From the NCBI GenBank assembly GCA_951213105.1, contig OX578136.1:158838678-158902677 (forward strand): a stretch of 64,000 nucleotides of DNA, in the 5' to 3' direction. The notes under the pieces were generated by a model. The model saw nothing but the letters and a program-made list of their open reading frames with translations, was not told the origin of the DNA and did no database searches. The position numbers were made by a program, and so were the translations under genes. How positions within the stretch are numbered: the first letter of the stretch is position 1; each line of letters starts with the position of its first letter. This DNA is from Amaurobius ferox (taxonomy: Eukaryota; Arthropoda; Arachnida; Araneae; Amaurobiidae). Of this stretch, positions 44,657-55,849 are shown one piece after another.

Positions 44657-44903
44657 CCTTTTGCTTACGGGTGGGACAGCGTCCATCCCAAACGAAGATC
44701 CTCCCAAAAAGACAGGTATTTGACATGCCCTATCCTAAACAGTTCTATCCCCCTTTACAGACATTGGTGTCAGGCATTGGAATCCATGAACGTCTATGTC
44801 TGCAAAGGGGAATAGAACAGTTTGGGATAGGGTATGTCAAATACTTGTCTTTTTGAGAGGTTCTTCGTTTGAGATTGACGCTGTTCCACCTATAAGCAAA
44901 AGG
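44657..44903. mobile_element. TTAA-flanked foldback MITE, 247 bp
   Basis: TTAA on both sides (44653-44656, 44904-44907) and inverted arms of about 108 bp (44657-44765 and 44796-44903). Ends CCTTTTGCTTA...TAAGCAAAAGG. TTAA duplication and CC..GG ends fit a piggyBac-type element. The arms are roughly 90% complementary by eye. No coding region. Confidence 0.88.
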
Positions 44904-44907
44904 TTAA

Positions 44908-45245
44908 TGTATTCGGTTACAATAATGAGCCTTTTGATTTTTAACGGGAGTTATAAGAAATATGTAATTTGTGTTAGTTTTCACATACTATGAAAATTAT
45001 GACAAAAAGTACATATAGTAATATGAAATTTCCCTAGTGATAAGTGTCTATTTTAACACGTTGTTTTCTGGTTCATACACAATAACCTACCTACAAATGA
45101 GCCCAACCATTATTACATCTATATGGATCTTGCAGTTTAAAGCGCGAATTCAAAATGCATGAAACTATTATTTTTTAAATGGGGGATTATAATCTTGGAC
45201 CATGCGTAAAGCATTCAAAAATTCGAAATTATGTTTTACTGCTTT
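44908..45245 (-). repeat. Dispersed repeat G, copy 2 (empty site for mini-insertions)
   Basis: Reverse complement of window positions 1-470 without its two mini-insertions. The uninterrupted TTTTCATAGTATGTG equivalent lies at about 44978-44998. Confidence 0.8.
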
Positions 45246-45272
45246 CTTTAAGGAAGTATTGAAAGTTTTATA

Positions 45273-45584
45273 TTAAAAATGTATCTCTGAAAAATTTGCA
45301 ATAACGAGTAAGTTTTGTTTCGTTTTACAACAACGAATAATAAGGGTCCCTAGGTAAAGATATAATTGGGGGATATTTTCAGACAAAATCGTAAATCTTC
45401 GTTTCTGTCCAAAGCTGCGTCTTATTCGTGCATCGCTATTGAATGAAATGGGGTTATTGTTATTGCAACAATTGTACGCGGATTCGCAAGCGTCAGCACA
45501 ATAGGTGCATTCATCGTTCGCTCTGACCAAAAAAAGTGCCATGTAAATAAATAAAGCAAAAATGGAAACTAATAAAATCGAACG
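45273..45584 (-). CDS. Candidate exon for a small cysteine-rich secreted peptide (weak)
   Basis: Minus-strand frame open from just after an AG (TGCCTGCAGTTAG, acceptor-like) at 45585 to a stop at 45273. The first part, SILLVSIFALFIYMALFLVRA, looks like a signal peptide or membrane segment. NDECTYCADACESAYNCC follows, a cysteine pattern C-X2-C-X3-C-X5-CC, then an asparagine run and a basic stretch RIRRSFGQKRRF with possible dibasic cleavage sites. An ATG lies inside the hydrophobic part at 45542; an upstream exon would have to supply the start otherwise. I recognise no family, and a chance frame is quite possible. The C-terminal third reads like untranslated sequence. Confidence 0.22.
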   Translation of the reverse strand, partial: RSILLVSIFALFIYMALFLVRANDECTYCADACESAYNCCNNNNPISFNSDARIRRSFGQKRRFTILSENIPQLYLYLGTLIIRCCKTKQNLLVIANFSEIHF

Positions 45585-45959
45585 CTAACTGCAGGCACTG
45601 CTGCTAGTAAGGACTAGTAACGATGATTTTAATAACATAAACATCTTTATTACATTAAAAATATCACTGCAATTGCATTCCTTTACACGGCAATAAGTTC
45701 AATACAAATATTATAGTTAATATATTTTTTTGGTTAATATTTAAAATCGTCAATTAATTTATTATCACATATATTCTTTTCTTCTACATGTCAAATTTGA
45801 CATTTTTTTACCAGTTTTATTTTAGGATTTAAATAGATTGCTCTACCATACTCTAAATATTTTATCTTTGCATAGTTGTTTCAATGAAATTAATGTGGCC
45901 ATTTCTTTATATGCTTTAACAATGAAAGATGCATATTTGTCCGTAATTATTATTTTGCA
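45585..45959. other. Unassigned AT-rich DNA
   Basis: Nothing recognised. Confidence 0.35.
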
Positions 45960-46665
45960 TACTAGGCGACTTCGCTCCCCCTGCTCGTTGATGCTTGCTA
46001 ACCTATGTAACTCGCTTCGAAATTTAGGGTACTTCGCTCTCTATAATCGCTGGCGCTCACTAAATTTACTTTGTGAACTCCTTCATGCTGCCTACTACAC
46101 AGGTATAATACGTCCGTTGGGATCCGCCCCTTGTATCCTAACTCAACCTCCTGTTCGGTGCCGCTCATAACTCCCCTGAACTCGCTTCCAGAGACCCGTT
46201 TTTCGAAACTCTCTTCTTCCATACCTATGAAATGAGATGCTAGATCAACCTGTGGTTAAAAGAGCTTCAGTATTAGATCTATGAATAATAACTTTACCCT
46301 TAATTGTTTAAATCATTTAAATATCACTTTTTTTAAATAGCAACTATAGAAGCCTTTTCAACTATGAAAGGTTAGAATTTGATGATAAGTGAAAGAAAAA
46401 GATTTTGATGATAAGTGAAAGGAAAAGATTTTGATGATAAGTGAAAGAAAAAGAAAAAGTTTTTTTTTACCTGATTGTAACTAAAATAGGAGACGATACA
46501 TAGCAAAATATTTTAAATCATCATGCAAAATTGCAAATTATTTGATGCCGTACGACTGCTGCTAGTCTTGACAGAAAATTAAATGAACAAGTCAGATGCA
46601 GCGGCGGTGACCATAGCTAGCTTTTTTTAATTTTGGGAGACTTTTTTTTAATATAGAGATAATTC
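45960..46665 (+). repeat. GC-rich repeat F, copy 2
   Basis: Starts ACTAGGCGACTTCGCTCCCCCTGCTCG like 5690, holds several CTTCGCTC/CTCGCTTC motifs, and ends GCAGCGGCGGTGACCATAGC...TTTAATATAGAGA like 7540-7570. Open frames on both strands of the GC-rich part reflect base composition. Confidence 0.55.
46379..46465 (+). repeat. Minisatellite of about 27 bp, 3 copies
   Basis: TTTGATGATAAGTGAAAG followed by (A/G)AAAAGA, three near-identical copies. Confidence 0.9.
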
Positions 46666-46800
46666 ACAGTTAGTTTCTCTCAACTCTGCCAGGGGACCAA
46701 ATTGTCAGACTGCTTTTCACACACTCCACGATTAGCTTCCTAAAAGATCACTGGGCTAGTCTTTAAAATATCACTGTCAAGGAAGCGTTACAGTACTTAC

Positions 46801-46981
46801 CTAACTCCAGCCAAGACAAGTCTTCATCTAAGTCACTAAAATCAACGCCATCAAACATCATAACGTAACAAGCGATGGAATCCACCGTGACATCTCCGAA
46901 TAGAACGAAGAGTTCCAATAATTTAGTCCATAAAACACACACTTTCCACTGAATCCAATAGAGGCATTTCTTCACGTCCAT
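46801..46981 (-). CDS. Candidate first exon, function unknown (weak)
   Basis: Minus-strand ATG at 46981 (context GAAATGGACG) opens 60 codons. They begin MDVKKCLYWIQWKVC and continue LFGDVTVDSIACYVMMFDGV and DFSDLDEDLSWLEL. They end at AG|GTAAGT (46801/46800-46795), a textbook donor site. The 5' side is GC-richer and free of the A-E repeats. A second frame (46923-47141) overlaps the start. No family recognised and no partner exon found, so this rests on the donor site and composition only. Confidence 0.28.
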
Positions 46982-47141
46982 TTCGGGCCGAGAACCACTC
47001 TATCAGTGGTCGATTCTCATCTTTGTCATTGAGGGAATGCACGAGCAGCAACGTTCCTGTTTCAGTTCGCGTGCGAGCCCTTATCTCCAGAACGATAAAA
47101 CTCGAAAGTTTGATCACCACATGTAATAGGTAAACCGACAA

Positions 47142-47942
47142 CGAAAGTATTTTTGGGCGATAAGGCTTTTTTTACGCTCCTATTGCTATCACTTAACTCA
47201 TAAATGGAAATATAATTGAATGATAAATATTATCTTGATGAAGCCCTTGATTAATGTGATGCCAGCAAATTTTGTACCCTATCTAGACTACCCAGATAGA
47301 CCTGTCTATAGCTAAATATCTGATAATTGACAATTTTGTGAAATGAAGTATGCATTATGCATAGCTTGCTTTTTATGCACTGACAGGAGACGTGGTATTT
47401 TTAAGTTTTCATTCATATTAATAATATATGCCTGTCAGAAATGTCGGAAAATAAATAAACTCATCAAAAATAAGTAATAACATTGTGTTTTCCGTTTGCC
47501 AGTTAGTAGCGACGTTCCAAAACTTCAAAAAGTTTTGGAACAAAACTCTAAATAGTTTCTCTAACTGCTGTTGCCATCACTGCTGTTGCCACTCAATCAC
47601 TGATGTTGCCATCTGGTGAATGAAAAGGAAGACTTTTGAACAACATTGTAATGTCACCAATTTTCCCGGATAAACGTTTATCTGCAAAACAATATTGTTA
47701 AAATGTTTATAACTAAGGATTTTTGATAAATTAATATCGTAAATAAGTTTCACCCTTTTATTTCTATTAATTATGTTTCAATTGATGTAATTAGGAAATG
47801 AAAACTCAACTCATCACTGGAGAACAGTTACAGAAGGGACAAACAATCATTTTCATGAAGTTAAACCCACATTTTAGATATATTAAAAATTAAATTTTTC
47901 TGCTGAAAAATATATAGAACAGATTAATTACAATCTGAATGT
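47142..47942. other. Unassigned AT-rich DNA
   Basis: No element seen. A short local repeat TGCTGTTGCCATCACTGCTG/TTGCCACTCAATCACTGATG lies at about 47567-47610. Confidence 0.35.
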
Positions 47943-47986
47943 TGAAGACCCAGGCCGTCCGACTGATCTTTAGGACTCGAACAAGG
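47943..47986 (-). mobile_element. 44-bp SINE-tail mini-insertion (copy 6)
   Basis: Between perfect repeats ACAATCTGAATGT (47930-47942 and 47987-47999). The shortest copy: it keeps the 3' side of the outer stem (minus strand GGACGGCCTGGG) but lacks the 5' side. Confidence 0.85.
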
Positions 47987-47999
47987 ACAATCTGAATGT

Positions 48000-48677
48000 G
48001 TAGATGTAAAATGTAATGTGTAGATCTAAATGTAAAAGTCTATTATTGTTTATTATTATTTCTTTGTAGCTCAAGAAACACACACTTGTCATTTATTAGA
48101 AGTTTAGCTGTATTCGAGACGAGAAGTAATATTTTGTATATTGTCTAATGAAATAAATGTTATATACTTTATACTAAAAGGGGGATAACAATTCTCTAAC
48201 TACAGTTGAAATTTAGATTACATTATCGTATTAATGCAGCTAGAGTTAGTTTTGCTAAAAATTATTATTTACTTAGCTCATAAATGAAAATATAGTTAAA
48301 TGAAAACTATTGTTTTGATGCTACTCTTAATCAATGCGGTGGCATAAAAACTTGCCCTTCTACAGACTTCTCAAATAGATCTGCCTATGAGGAGCAAGAT
48401 TTTCATATTACCTAGTGAAATTCATTATATACTTGAGGCTAACGATTGTTTAACCGCAGTTGAAATTGAAACTGCTGCTAAAAATTTCTGTTAGCAAGCA
48501 ACGTAGAAATTAGTAATTGTATAAATCCGTTTCGGTGGAAAAACAAGTCTCAAATAAGAGCACAAGCAATTATACCAGCAAATTCCATTACTTTCCGAGT
48601 TTTGCAAGTCTGTTCTTTGTTATCCTGAAGAAAGACACTTATTTTGCTTCTGACACCGATTTAAACCGCTGCTTTTT
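48000..48677. other. Unassigned
   Basis: 48625-48668 (TCCTGAAGAAAGACACTT...TTGCTTCTGACACCG) resembles the stem motif at 14495 and 8563. No gene seen. Confidence 0.35.
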
Positions 48678-48899
48678 TAACACTTTACAACAAAGTTGAA
48701 AAGTGTTTATGACTTTCTTCATTCATTCTGTCTGTCTGTCCGTCCGTTAGCACGATAACTTCCGTAACAATGACTATCAAAATGAAATTTTAGTATGTTG
48801 TTCAGACTGTCTGTGGGACCTATGGGAATATAAATGAATAATATCACTTAATTAGTTTTGGATTGAACCCGGGTTGAAAAAATGAAATACTATGGGACC

Positions 48900-48962
48900 G
48901 CCCGGCCACACACTTTGCTACCGTAAACCCTTGGGTTGGTCGTGTGGTCTGGGCCTTCAACC
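48900..48962 (+). mobile_element. 63-bp SINE-tail mini-insertion (copy 7)
   Basis: Inserted in the family C body between CTATGGGACC repeats (48890-48899 and 48963-48972). Outer stem CCACAC/GTGTGG, inner ACCC/GGGT. Uninterrupted C copies read straight through this site. Confidence 0.88.
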
Positions 48963-49676
48963 CTATGGGACCTAATTTTTCAAACATTTTTTAAGCGGAT
49001 TTAAAATTCACAAATTGCTTCGACAGTTTCAGGAAATATTCAAATTATCTCATAAAATATATAAAAAAATTTCAGCAAAATGTATTCAGTAGTTTTTTAA
49101 ATAAAAATTAAAATAATAATTACACATTTTATATGAAGCGATCACGTGACCATTATATATGAGGAGATCACGTGACCCACTTCAAAATAAAATATGGCAG
49201 CCATCATGTGTCAAAATCGTGATTTTTAAAGTTCTGTTTAATTCATATTGAGTGTTGTGTCCCTCCTAAAACCGCTTTATATTTGCTTAAATTCTGTGCA
49301 TCTACATACTGAAACAAGTCAATTACAATATATTTGAGTTTAAATGATCATCCAATTTTGATTATTTCTACAACGAAGCCTAGTTTTCACTTATGAAAAA
49401 TGTAAACAGCGAAATATGTAGAATGAGTTGTATAAAAATTTCTGCATTTCTTTAACGCAAAATTATTTAGCTCATGGAGTCTGCAATATAGCTGATATGA
49501 CTGAAATATTCATTAATTTTACAGAGAGAAGGACGATTTTTTCCATGGAGTTTTAAGCATAGAGTTGAATTACCGCCTTAGTCTTAAGTTTTTATATAAA
49601 ATAAATTATTATACTATTGTGATGAATAAAATGAATAGAAAAATGTTTATGCATGAAATGCTGTTTTTATAGAGAG

Positions 49677-50133
49677 AGCCAGGCGTGTTATATTTCGATG
49701 ACGTTATTTGAATAAATTTCAGTTGTTTTCGATGAAGTTTTCAAATATAATAAATTATTATAGTATTATGATAGTTTCAAAAATATTACCGAGGAATGTA
49801 TCGCATTTTAGAGATGTTTAAACCAGGCAATTTATATTTCAATGTCGTCATTTGAATGAAGTTCATTTTTTCCGATGAAGTTTTAAGTTTTGAAATATAA
49901 TAAATTAATGCAGTATTGTGATAATTTTAGAAATATTACCGAAGAATGTATTGCAGTTTAATGATGTTTAAACCAGGCAATTTATATTTCAAGTCCGTAA
50001 TTTGAATGACGTTCATTTTTTTCGATGAAATTTTAAATTTTCAAATATAATAAATTAATGCTGTATGTATTGTGATAATTTTTAAAATATTACCGAAGAA
50101 TGTATCGTATTTTAGAGATGTTTAAATGAAATT
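49677..50133 (-). repeat. Tandem triplication of about 150 bp inside family C
   Basis: Starts at about 49677, 49824 and 49974: CCAGGC...TTATATTTC, CGATGAAGTTTTAA, AATATAATAAATTA, GATGTTTAAA. Other C copies have one or two of these blocks. Confidence 0.88.
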
Positions 50134-50320
50134 GAATTGATGTTGGAAAGTGTTTCGTAATCAATGCTTTATGCATGATTGATCTTTCTTGTTATTTTAT
50201 ATCGTTTACCAATGATGATTTTCATCAAAAGGTGCTTTTCCTATAGCTCGACGTAAATAATTCGTACTATATGGGGACATCATGTGTAGAATATTTCAAC
50301 TACCTATTGCATTAGTAACC

Positions 50321-51080
50321 AGAAAATTCAATCATGTATAAAACAATGATTTTTATTTCAGACTCCAGAGTTAAATAATTTTGCGTGAAAAATATTCAGT
50401 ACTTCTTATACAATTCATCTTACAATCTCTTGTGTATATTCTGCATTCATTAAAATTAGATTTCGTTGTAGAAATAATCAAAATTTGATGATCATTTAAA
50501 CTAAAAAATATTGTAATTGCTTTGGCATAAAATATAAATACACAGAAAATACGCAAAAATAAGGTCGTTTTAGAACGGATGCAACACTAAATATAAATTT
50601 AAAAAAACTTTAAAAATCATGAATTTTTGACTGGGAAAAAAAAGATGGATGCCATAATTTATGTTGAAGAGGATCACACGATCTCTATATATAATATGGG
50701 TGTAATTATTATTTTAAATGTTATTTAAAAAAATTCCGAATATATTTTGCTCAAAATTTTTTATATATTTTATGGGATAATTTAAATATTTCCTGAAATT
50801 TTAAGAGCAATTTGCGAATTTTAAGTTAGCTCAAAAATATTTGAAGAATTAGGTCTTACAGGGTTCAATGTATTTCACTTTTTAAACCCGAGTTCAATCC
50901 AAAACTAATTGGGTGATATTATTCATTTACATTCCCATATGTCCCACAGATCGTTTGAACAACATACTAAAATTTCGTTTTGATAAAGTCATTTTTACGG
51001 CAGTTATCGTGCGAACGGACAGACAGACTGACAGAATGGCTAAGATCATAAACACTTTTCAACTATGTTGAAAAGTGTTA
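50321..51080 (+). mobile_element. Family C element, internally deleted
   Basis: A short 5' part (AAAATTCAATCATGTATAAAACAATGATT) runs straight into TCAGACTCCAGAGTTAAATAA. The rest is normal: GCAGTTATCGTGCGAACGGACAGACAGACTG and 3' hairpin CACTTTTCAAC-TAT-GTTGAAAAGTG. Confidence 0.85.
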
Positions 51081-51532
51081 ATCAAAACATTATATTTCCG
51101 CAGTTTTTGAGCGATTATCTGATTGCAATGGTTAAGTTCATACAAGCATAATTTAAATAAAAGGGTGTTACGGAAACTCCCGTGTGATTGGCTAATGGTA
51201 TCTGCAATGGGAGCGTAATCCTATTACGAATACAGATTAGCGATTTTGGAAAATAGGTTTGATCAAATCCAACTTTATATGAATGTCTCACTCGTTCAGA
51301 ATGATCAGAAACACATATTTTCCACACAAAATGAAATCAAGTCAGAAATAATTACTTTCCGTTAAACAAATTAAAACTAGTTGTACCTCAGTATATAACG
51401 TACTAATTAGGACTAGAAAACCTATACTTTAAGTGAAAAGTACCTTAATCAAAAGTACTTTAAGCGAATTTAGGAGCGAAAGCATAGCTTTTTTAAGCTT
51501 ATTTAGGTTATTGACAATGTTAATATCAATAT
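51081..51532. other. Unassigned AT-rich DNA
   Basis: Nothing recognised. Confidence 0.35.
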
Positions 51533-53465
51533 AGCAAGAAAGGTCAATCATGCATAAAGTATTGATTATGAAACACTTTCCAACTGCAATGCAATTTTAT
51601 TTAAACATCTCTAAAATGCGATACATTCAGCGGTAATAATTTTAAAATTATCACAATACCACATTAATTTTTTATATTTGAAAACTTAATACTTCATTGA
51701 AAAAAATTAACTTTATTAAAATGTCATTGAAATATAAATCGCCTGGCTCTCTATGTAAAAGCTGTAAATATTTCATTCAAACAATTTTATTTCATTCCTT
51801 TCATTCACTACAACACTACAATAATTTATTTTATTTAAAAACTTAAAACCATGGAGGTAAAAGTAATTTAACTCTATGCTTAAAATTTCATCGAAAAAAT
51901 CGTTTGCTTCTCTATGTAAAATCAATGAATGTTTCATTCATATAAGCTATTTTGCAGACTCCAGAGCTAAATAATTTTCTAATAAAGAAATTCAGCAATT
52001 CTTATACAACTCATAATACATCTTTATGTGTTTATATTCTCCATAAGTGGAAATTAGGCTTCGTTGTAGACATAATTAAAGTTGGATGATCATTTAAATT
52101 CAAATATATTGTAATTGCGTTGTTTCAGAATGTAGATACATATAAATTAAACAAAAAAAATTTGATGTGGGCAACACATGACTTTCCTTATATAATGCAA
52201 TGGATTTAATAGATTTACAATAAAAAAATAATGTATAAGATCCACCGCGCTGTATTTTAATCGTTGAATTGTACATTGAGCGATTTTCAGGATGACAACA
52301 TGTGCAAAACTATTTCAAAATACTCAATTAACTTATACTTCGCGCAACTCGAAACAATCAGCAATATTGATAGCATCCTCAATAAGCGATATAGTCCATG
52401 CATTAAAATACTTTAATAATTTCTTCATCGTCTAGTCATCATTTTCATTGATTTAGCGTCATTTTCATTGATTATTTCATTTTCATTAATTTAATTTTTT
52501 TGAAAAATGTACAATATCTCGAGAACGGTTCATGTTAGCGTTCTAAAATTTGTTTTCATCATTTTCTAATAAAAAATTACATAAGAAATGATTATTTACG
52601 CGACTTTATTAAGGTTTTAGTTTTTTGATAATTTTTTCAAAATGTCACTCGAATTCTTAGAGGGGGGGGGGGGTTGAACATTCGATTGCGCATAAAATCA
52701 ATAGGCTTTCAATATTCATGGATTGTAATTTTTGTACCAAATTTTGCTCGAATCGGTCCATTCGCCCGTCAGTTATCGTCTCCACGGACTCACTGACACA
52801 CACACACACACATACACACACACACACACACACATAGACAGACACACACACACACACACACATCACCTCAAAAATGTTTGATTCGTGATCAGGGATGCTT
52901 GAAATGTGCTCTCCCGTCGAAAACTGGAATTCGGATTTTCGACCCCATCTCAATACTTTCCTTATACATTATGTATATAAGGAGAGTAATATAAATTAAA
53001 AAGAACTTTAAAAATCCCGATTATGACACAAGATGGATACCATATTTTATTTTGAAGTGGGTCACGTGATCTCTTCATAAAATATGGGTGTAATTATTAT
53101 TTTAATTTTTATTTAAAAAACTACCACATATATTTTGCTGAAATGTTTTTTATATTTTTTATGGGATAATTTGAATATTTTCAAAACTTTCGAAGCATTT
53201 TGTGAATTTTAAATTCACTTAAAAAATGTTTGAAAAACAAGGTCCTATAGGGTTCAATGTATTTCATTTTTTCAACCCGGGTTCAATCTAAAACTATTTT
53301 GGATGATATTATTTATTTATATTCCCATAGGTCCCACAGACCGTCTGAATAACATACTAAAATTTCATTTTGATAAAGTCATTTTTACGGCAGTTATCGT
53401 GCGAATGAACAGGCAGACAGAATGAATAAAGTCATAAACACTTTTCAACTATGTTGTAAAGTGTT
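51533..53465 (+). mobile_element. Family C element, split by family B
   Basis: 5' part GCAAGAAAGGTCAATCATGC...GAAACACTTTCCAACTGC to about 52160; B at 52161-52987; C resumes ATAAATTAAAAAGAACTTT and runs to the 3' hairpin ending AAAGTGTT at 53465. About 45 bp of C are missing at the junction. Confidence 0.9.
52161..52987 (+). mobile_element. Family B element nested in C, copy 6
   Basis: Starts TTTGATGTGGGCAACACATGACTTTCCTTATATAATGC. An 11-G run lies near 52663, CA microsatellite at 52797-52862, then CATCACCTCAAAAATGTTTGATTCGTG. The 3' hairpin is ACTTTCCTTATACAT-T-ATGTATATAAGGAGAGT. Confidence 0.9.
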
Positions 53466-54402
53466 CAAAAGTACTCAAAAGAGAAAAATACGTTAGGCAG
53501 GCTATGTAAAATGGGGTATTATTGTATAGGTGAATTCCACATAGAAGTCTCATTTATGCCCCAAAATAGATATTCAGATTATTGCCTATTTTCAGAGGAT
53601 TTTAATTTTTTAGATTGTTCAGGTGTATTAGTAAAACAATTTTTAATTTTATATAACAATATCGATGAATAAAAATGCACTACAAATATAGACATCATAA
53701 GAAATTGATACTGTTTCATCAGTTACAGAAGCATGTGTCATTTTAGAAATTCAAGTTACAGTCAGTTACAAGAGATATTGTAATTTTACAGTTACAGAGT
53801 CAGTAACAAAGGATTTTGTAATTTTAGAAATTATGGTTGATAAATAAAATATAAATAAATATGCATTTAGTCTATTAGGTTAGTTTTATTTATAAGCAAA
53901 AAACACCATTCTAGCTTTAACATTTTGATAGTATTTAACTTTTTACTGAATCAGCAATTCATCTCATCAAATTGCGTTACATCAGTTACACAATTTTAAA
54001 ATGAAATTCTAGAGGTATATTTCTAGCAAATTTTTTTTTAAAGTTGCTATATGATAGCCATAGATAATAGATGTTTTAAAGCATAAAGTTTTACTTTGTC
54101 ATATTTAGTAAATATTTCCTGGTACAATGAAGCCACAAATCTTGTATTGATTGTTATATCAGTTATAGTAGAACTGACCTATATTGATTGTATATAATTA
54201 GTTTCATTTACATTTTTCTTTCGTTTAGAACTTTGATGAGCTTGGCTGCTCCTGCTTCACATAATTAGGCGTGGCAGATTATCCTCGTTTTCAAAATTGA
54301 AAATGTTTGGCACACCTATTGGATTGACACTTTTAAAGAACCAAAAGATATCGTGAAAGGACCCTTTATAAAGCTTCCTTTTCTTCTCGATTCCCACCTT
54401 GA
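53466..54402. other. Unassigned AT-rich DNA
   Basis: CAGTTACAGAGTCAGT/CAGTTACAAGAG-type short repeats at about 53720-53815. Nothing else recognised. Confidence 0.35.
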
Positions 54403-54600
54403 AATTTTTTCGACACTAGGAAAGTGAGCGTAAACGATGGCGAACCTTGCCAAGACAATTCTTTACAAACGGCTCCCGATCGTCTGTGCCGCATTTGGCA
54501 GACAAAAGCATACACCTTGCATGCCAGGCATTCAGATTATTTTTACGGTGCTGCCAGTGTCGTAATGAGCGGACAACTATTCAAAATATTCATGGAATGA
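54403..54600 (+). CDS. Unassigned open stretch, 65 codons (very weak)
   Basis: GC-richer than its flanks and free of the known repeats. One frame reads VSVNDGEPCQDNSLQTAPDR, then LCRIWQTKAYTLHARHSDYF, then YGAASVVMSGQLFKIFME and a stop. It could be an exon end or a retroelement scrap. An overlapping frame (54447-54731) is also open, which weakens the case. No family recognised. Confidence 0.18.
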   Translation, partial: NFFDTRKVSVNDGEPCQDNSLQTAPDRLCRIWQTKAYTLHARHSDYFYGAASVVMSGQLFKIFME

Positions 54601-54802
54601 ACATCCCATTAAATACCACATTTTTGAATACGAATCTTGCATTAGTGACGATTAATGATATCATTTCTTTAAAGCAAATTGTCGAACATGCTCGAACGAT
54701 CTTGCATATGAAATATTTCCATTGGATTTAGCTTTCCTACAACTGTTATCCATACTATATTTAAAATGCAAGTACCTCCCACTTAATCTTTTGCTTCTTT
54801 TT

Positions 54803-55777
54803 ACTTTCCTTATATACATAATGTATAAGGAAAGTATTGTGACGGGGTCGAAAATTCGAATTCGAGTTTTCGACGGGAGAGCACGTTTCAAGCATCCCTG
54901 ATCACGAATCAAACATTTTTGAAGTGATGTCTGTGTGTGTGTGTGTGTGTGTGTGTGAAAGTATGTGTGTGTGTGTGTGTGTGTGTGTGAAAGTATGTGT
55001 GTGTGTGTGTGTGTGTGTGTCAGTGAGTCTGTGGAGACGATAACTGACGCACGAATGGTCCGATTTGAGCCAAATTTGGTACAAAAATCACAATCCGTAA
55101 ACACTGGAAGCCTATTGTTTTTATACGCAATCGAATGTTCAGAACCCCCATAAATTTTCGAATGAAATTTTGAAAAAATCGTCAAAAAATCAAAACCACT
55201 AATAAAGTTACGCAAATAGACATTTCTTATGTAATTTTTCATTAGAAAACGATTGACATAAATTTTAGAACGCTAACATGAACCGTTCTCGAGATATTGT
55301 ACATTTTTTAAAAAAATTATCAAAAAGTCATATAAAATAAAAAAAATATATTTCCTATTGTAGAACATGTTCACTTTTCATATGTAATACCATGCGATAA
55401 ATTGAGTGACATCATTCTCGTGGATCTAGTTCATACCATTCATGAAAAAAGATACTTTGTGTAATACTTTTGTATTTTAACGTCAATAGTCATTTATCTG
55501 CTGTAAGAATAACTTATTTCTTAGTGCATAACGCTTGGCGAGATTTTGGCGGAATGTCGCCAACTTGGCGACTTTTTTGAAATGTTGCCAAATTAACGAA
55601 AATCTCGCCAAATGGATAAAAATGACGCTAAATCAATGAAAATGACGACTAATTGTCGAAAATTCAATATCTTGGAAAGAATATTAGTATCTACTATAAA
55701 AAAAACCTATTTTTTTACTGTAAATGTAGTAAATTCATCACATTGTATAAGGAAAGTCATGTGTTGCCCACATCAGA
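54803..55777 (-). mobile_element. Family B element, copy 7 (near consensus)
   Basis: 3' hairpin at 54803-54835, long GT microsatellite with GAAAGTATG spacers at 54931-55021, GCCAACTTGGCGAC cluster near 55558, 5' end AAGGAAAGTCATGTGTTGCCCACATCAGA. Confidence 0.93.
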
Positions 55778-55849
55778 TTTTTTCCTATAGCATCCTCAAG
55801 AGGTGTCACTTTGAATGTCCACGCCATTTGACACTATAGAAAATATTGT

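Larger units (their letters stand above)
48678..50193 (-). mobile_element. Family C element, longest copy
   Basis: Terminal hairpin ACACTTTACAAC-AAA-GTTGAAAAGTGT, GTCTGTCTGTCCGTCCG microsatellite, full body, and end CATGATTGATCTTTCTTGTT. Contains a mini-insertion (48900-48962) and an internal triplication (49677-50133). Confidence 0.92.

Noticed and set aside
54661..55242. 193-codon open frame, minus strand
   Set aside because: It is a translation of family B including the GT microsatellite (Thr-His repeats); no protein character.
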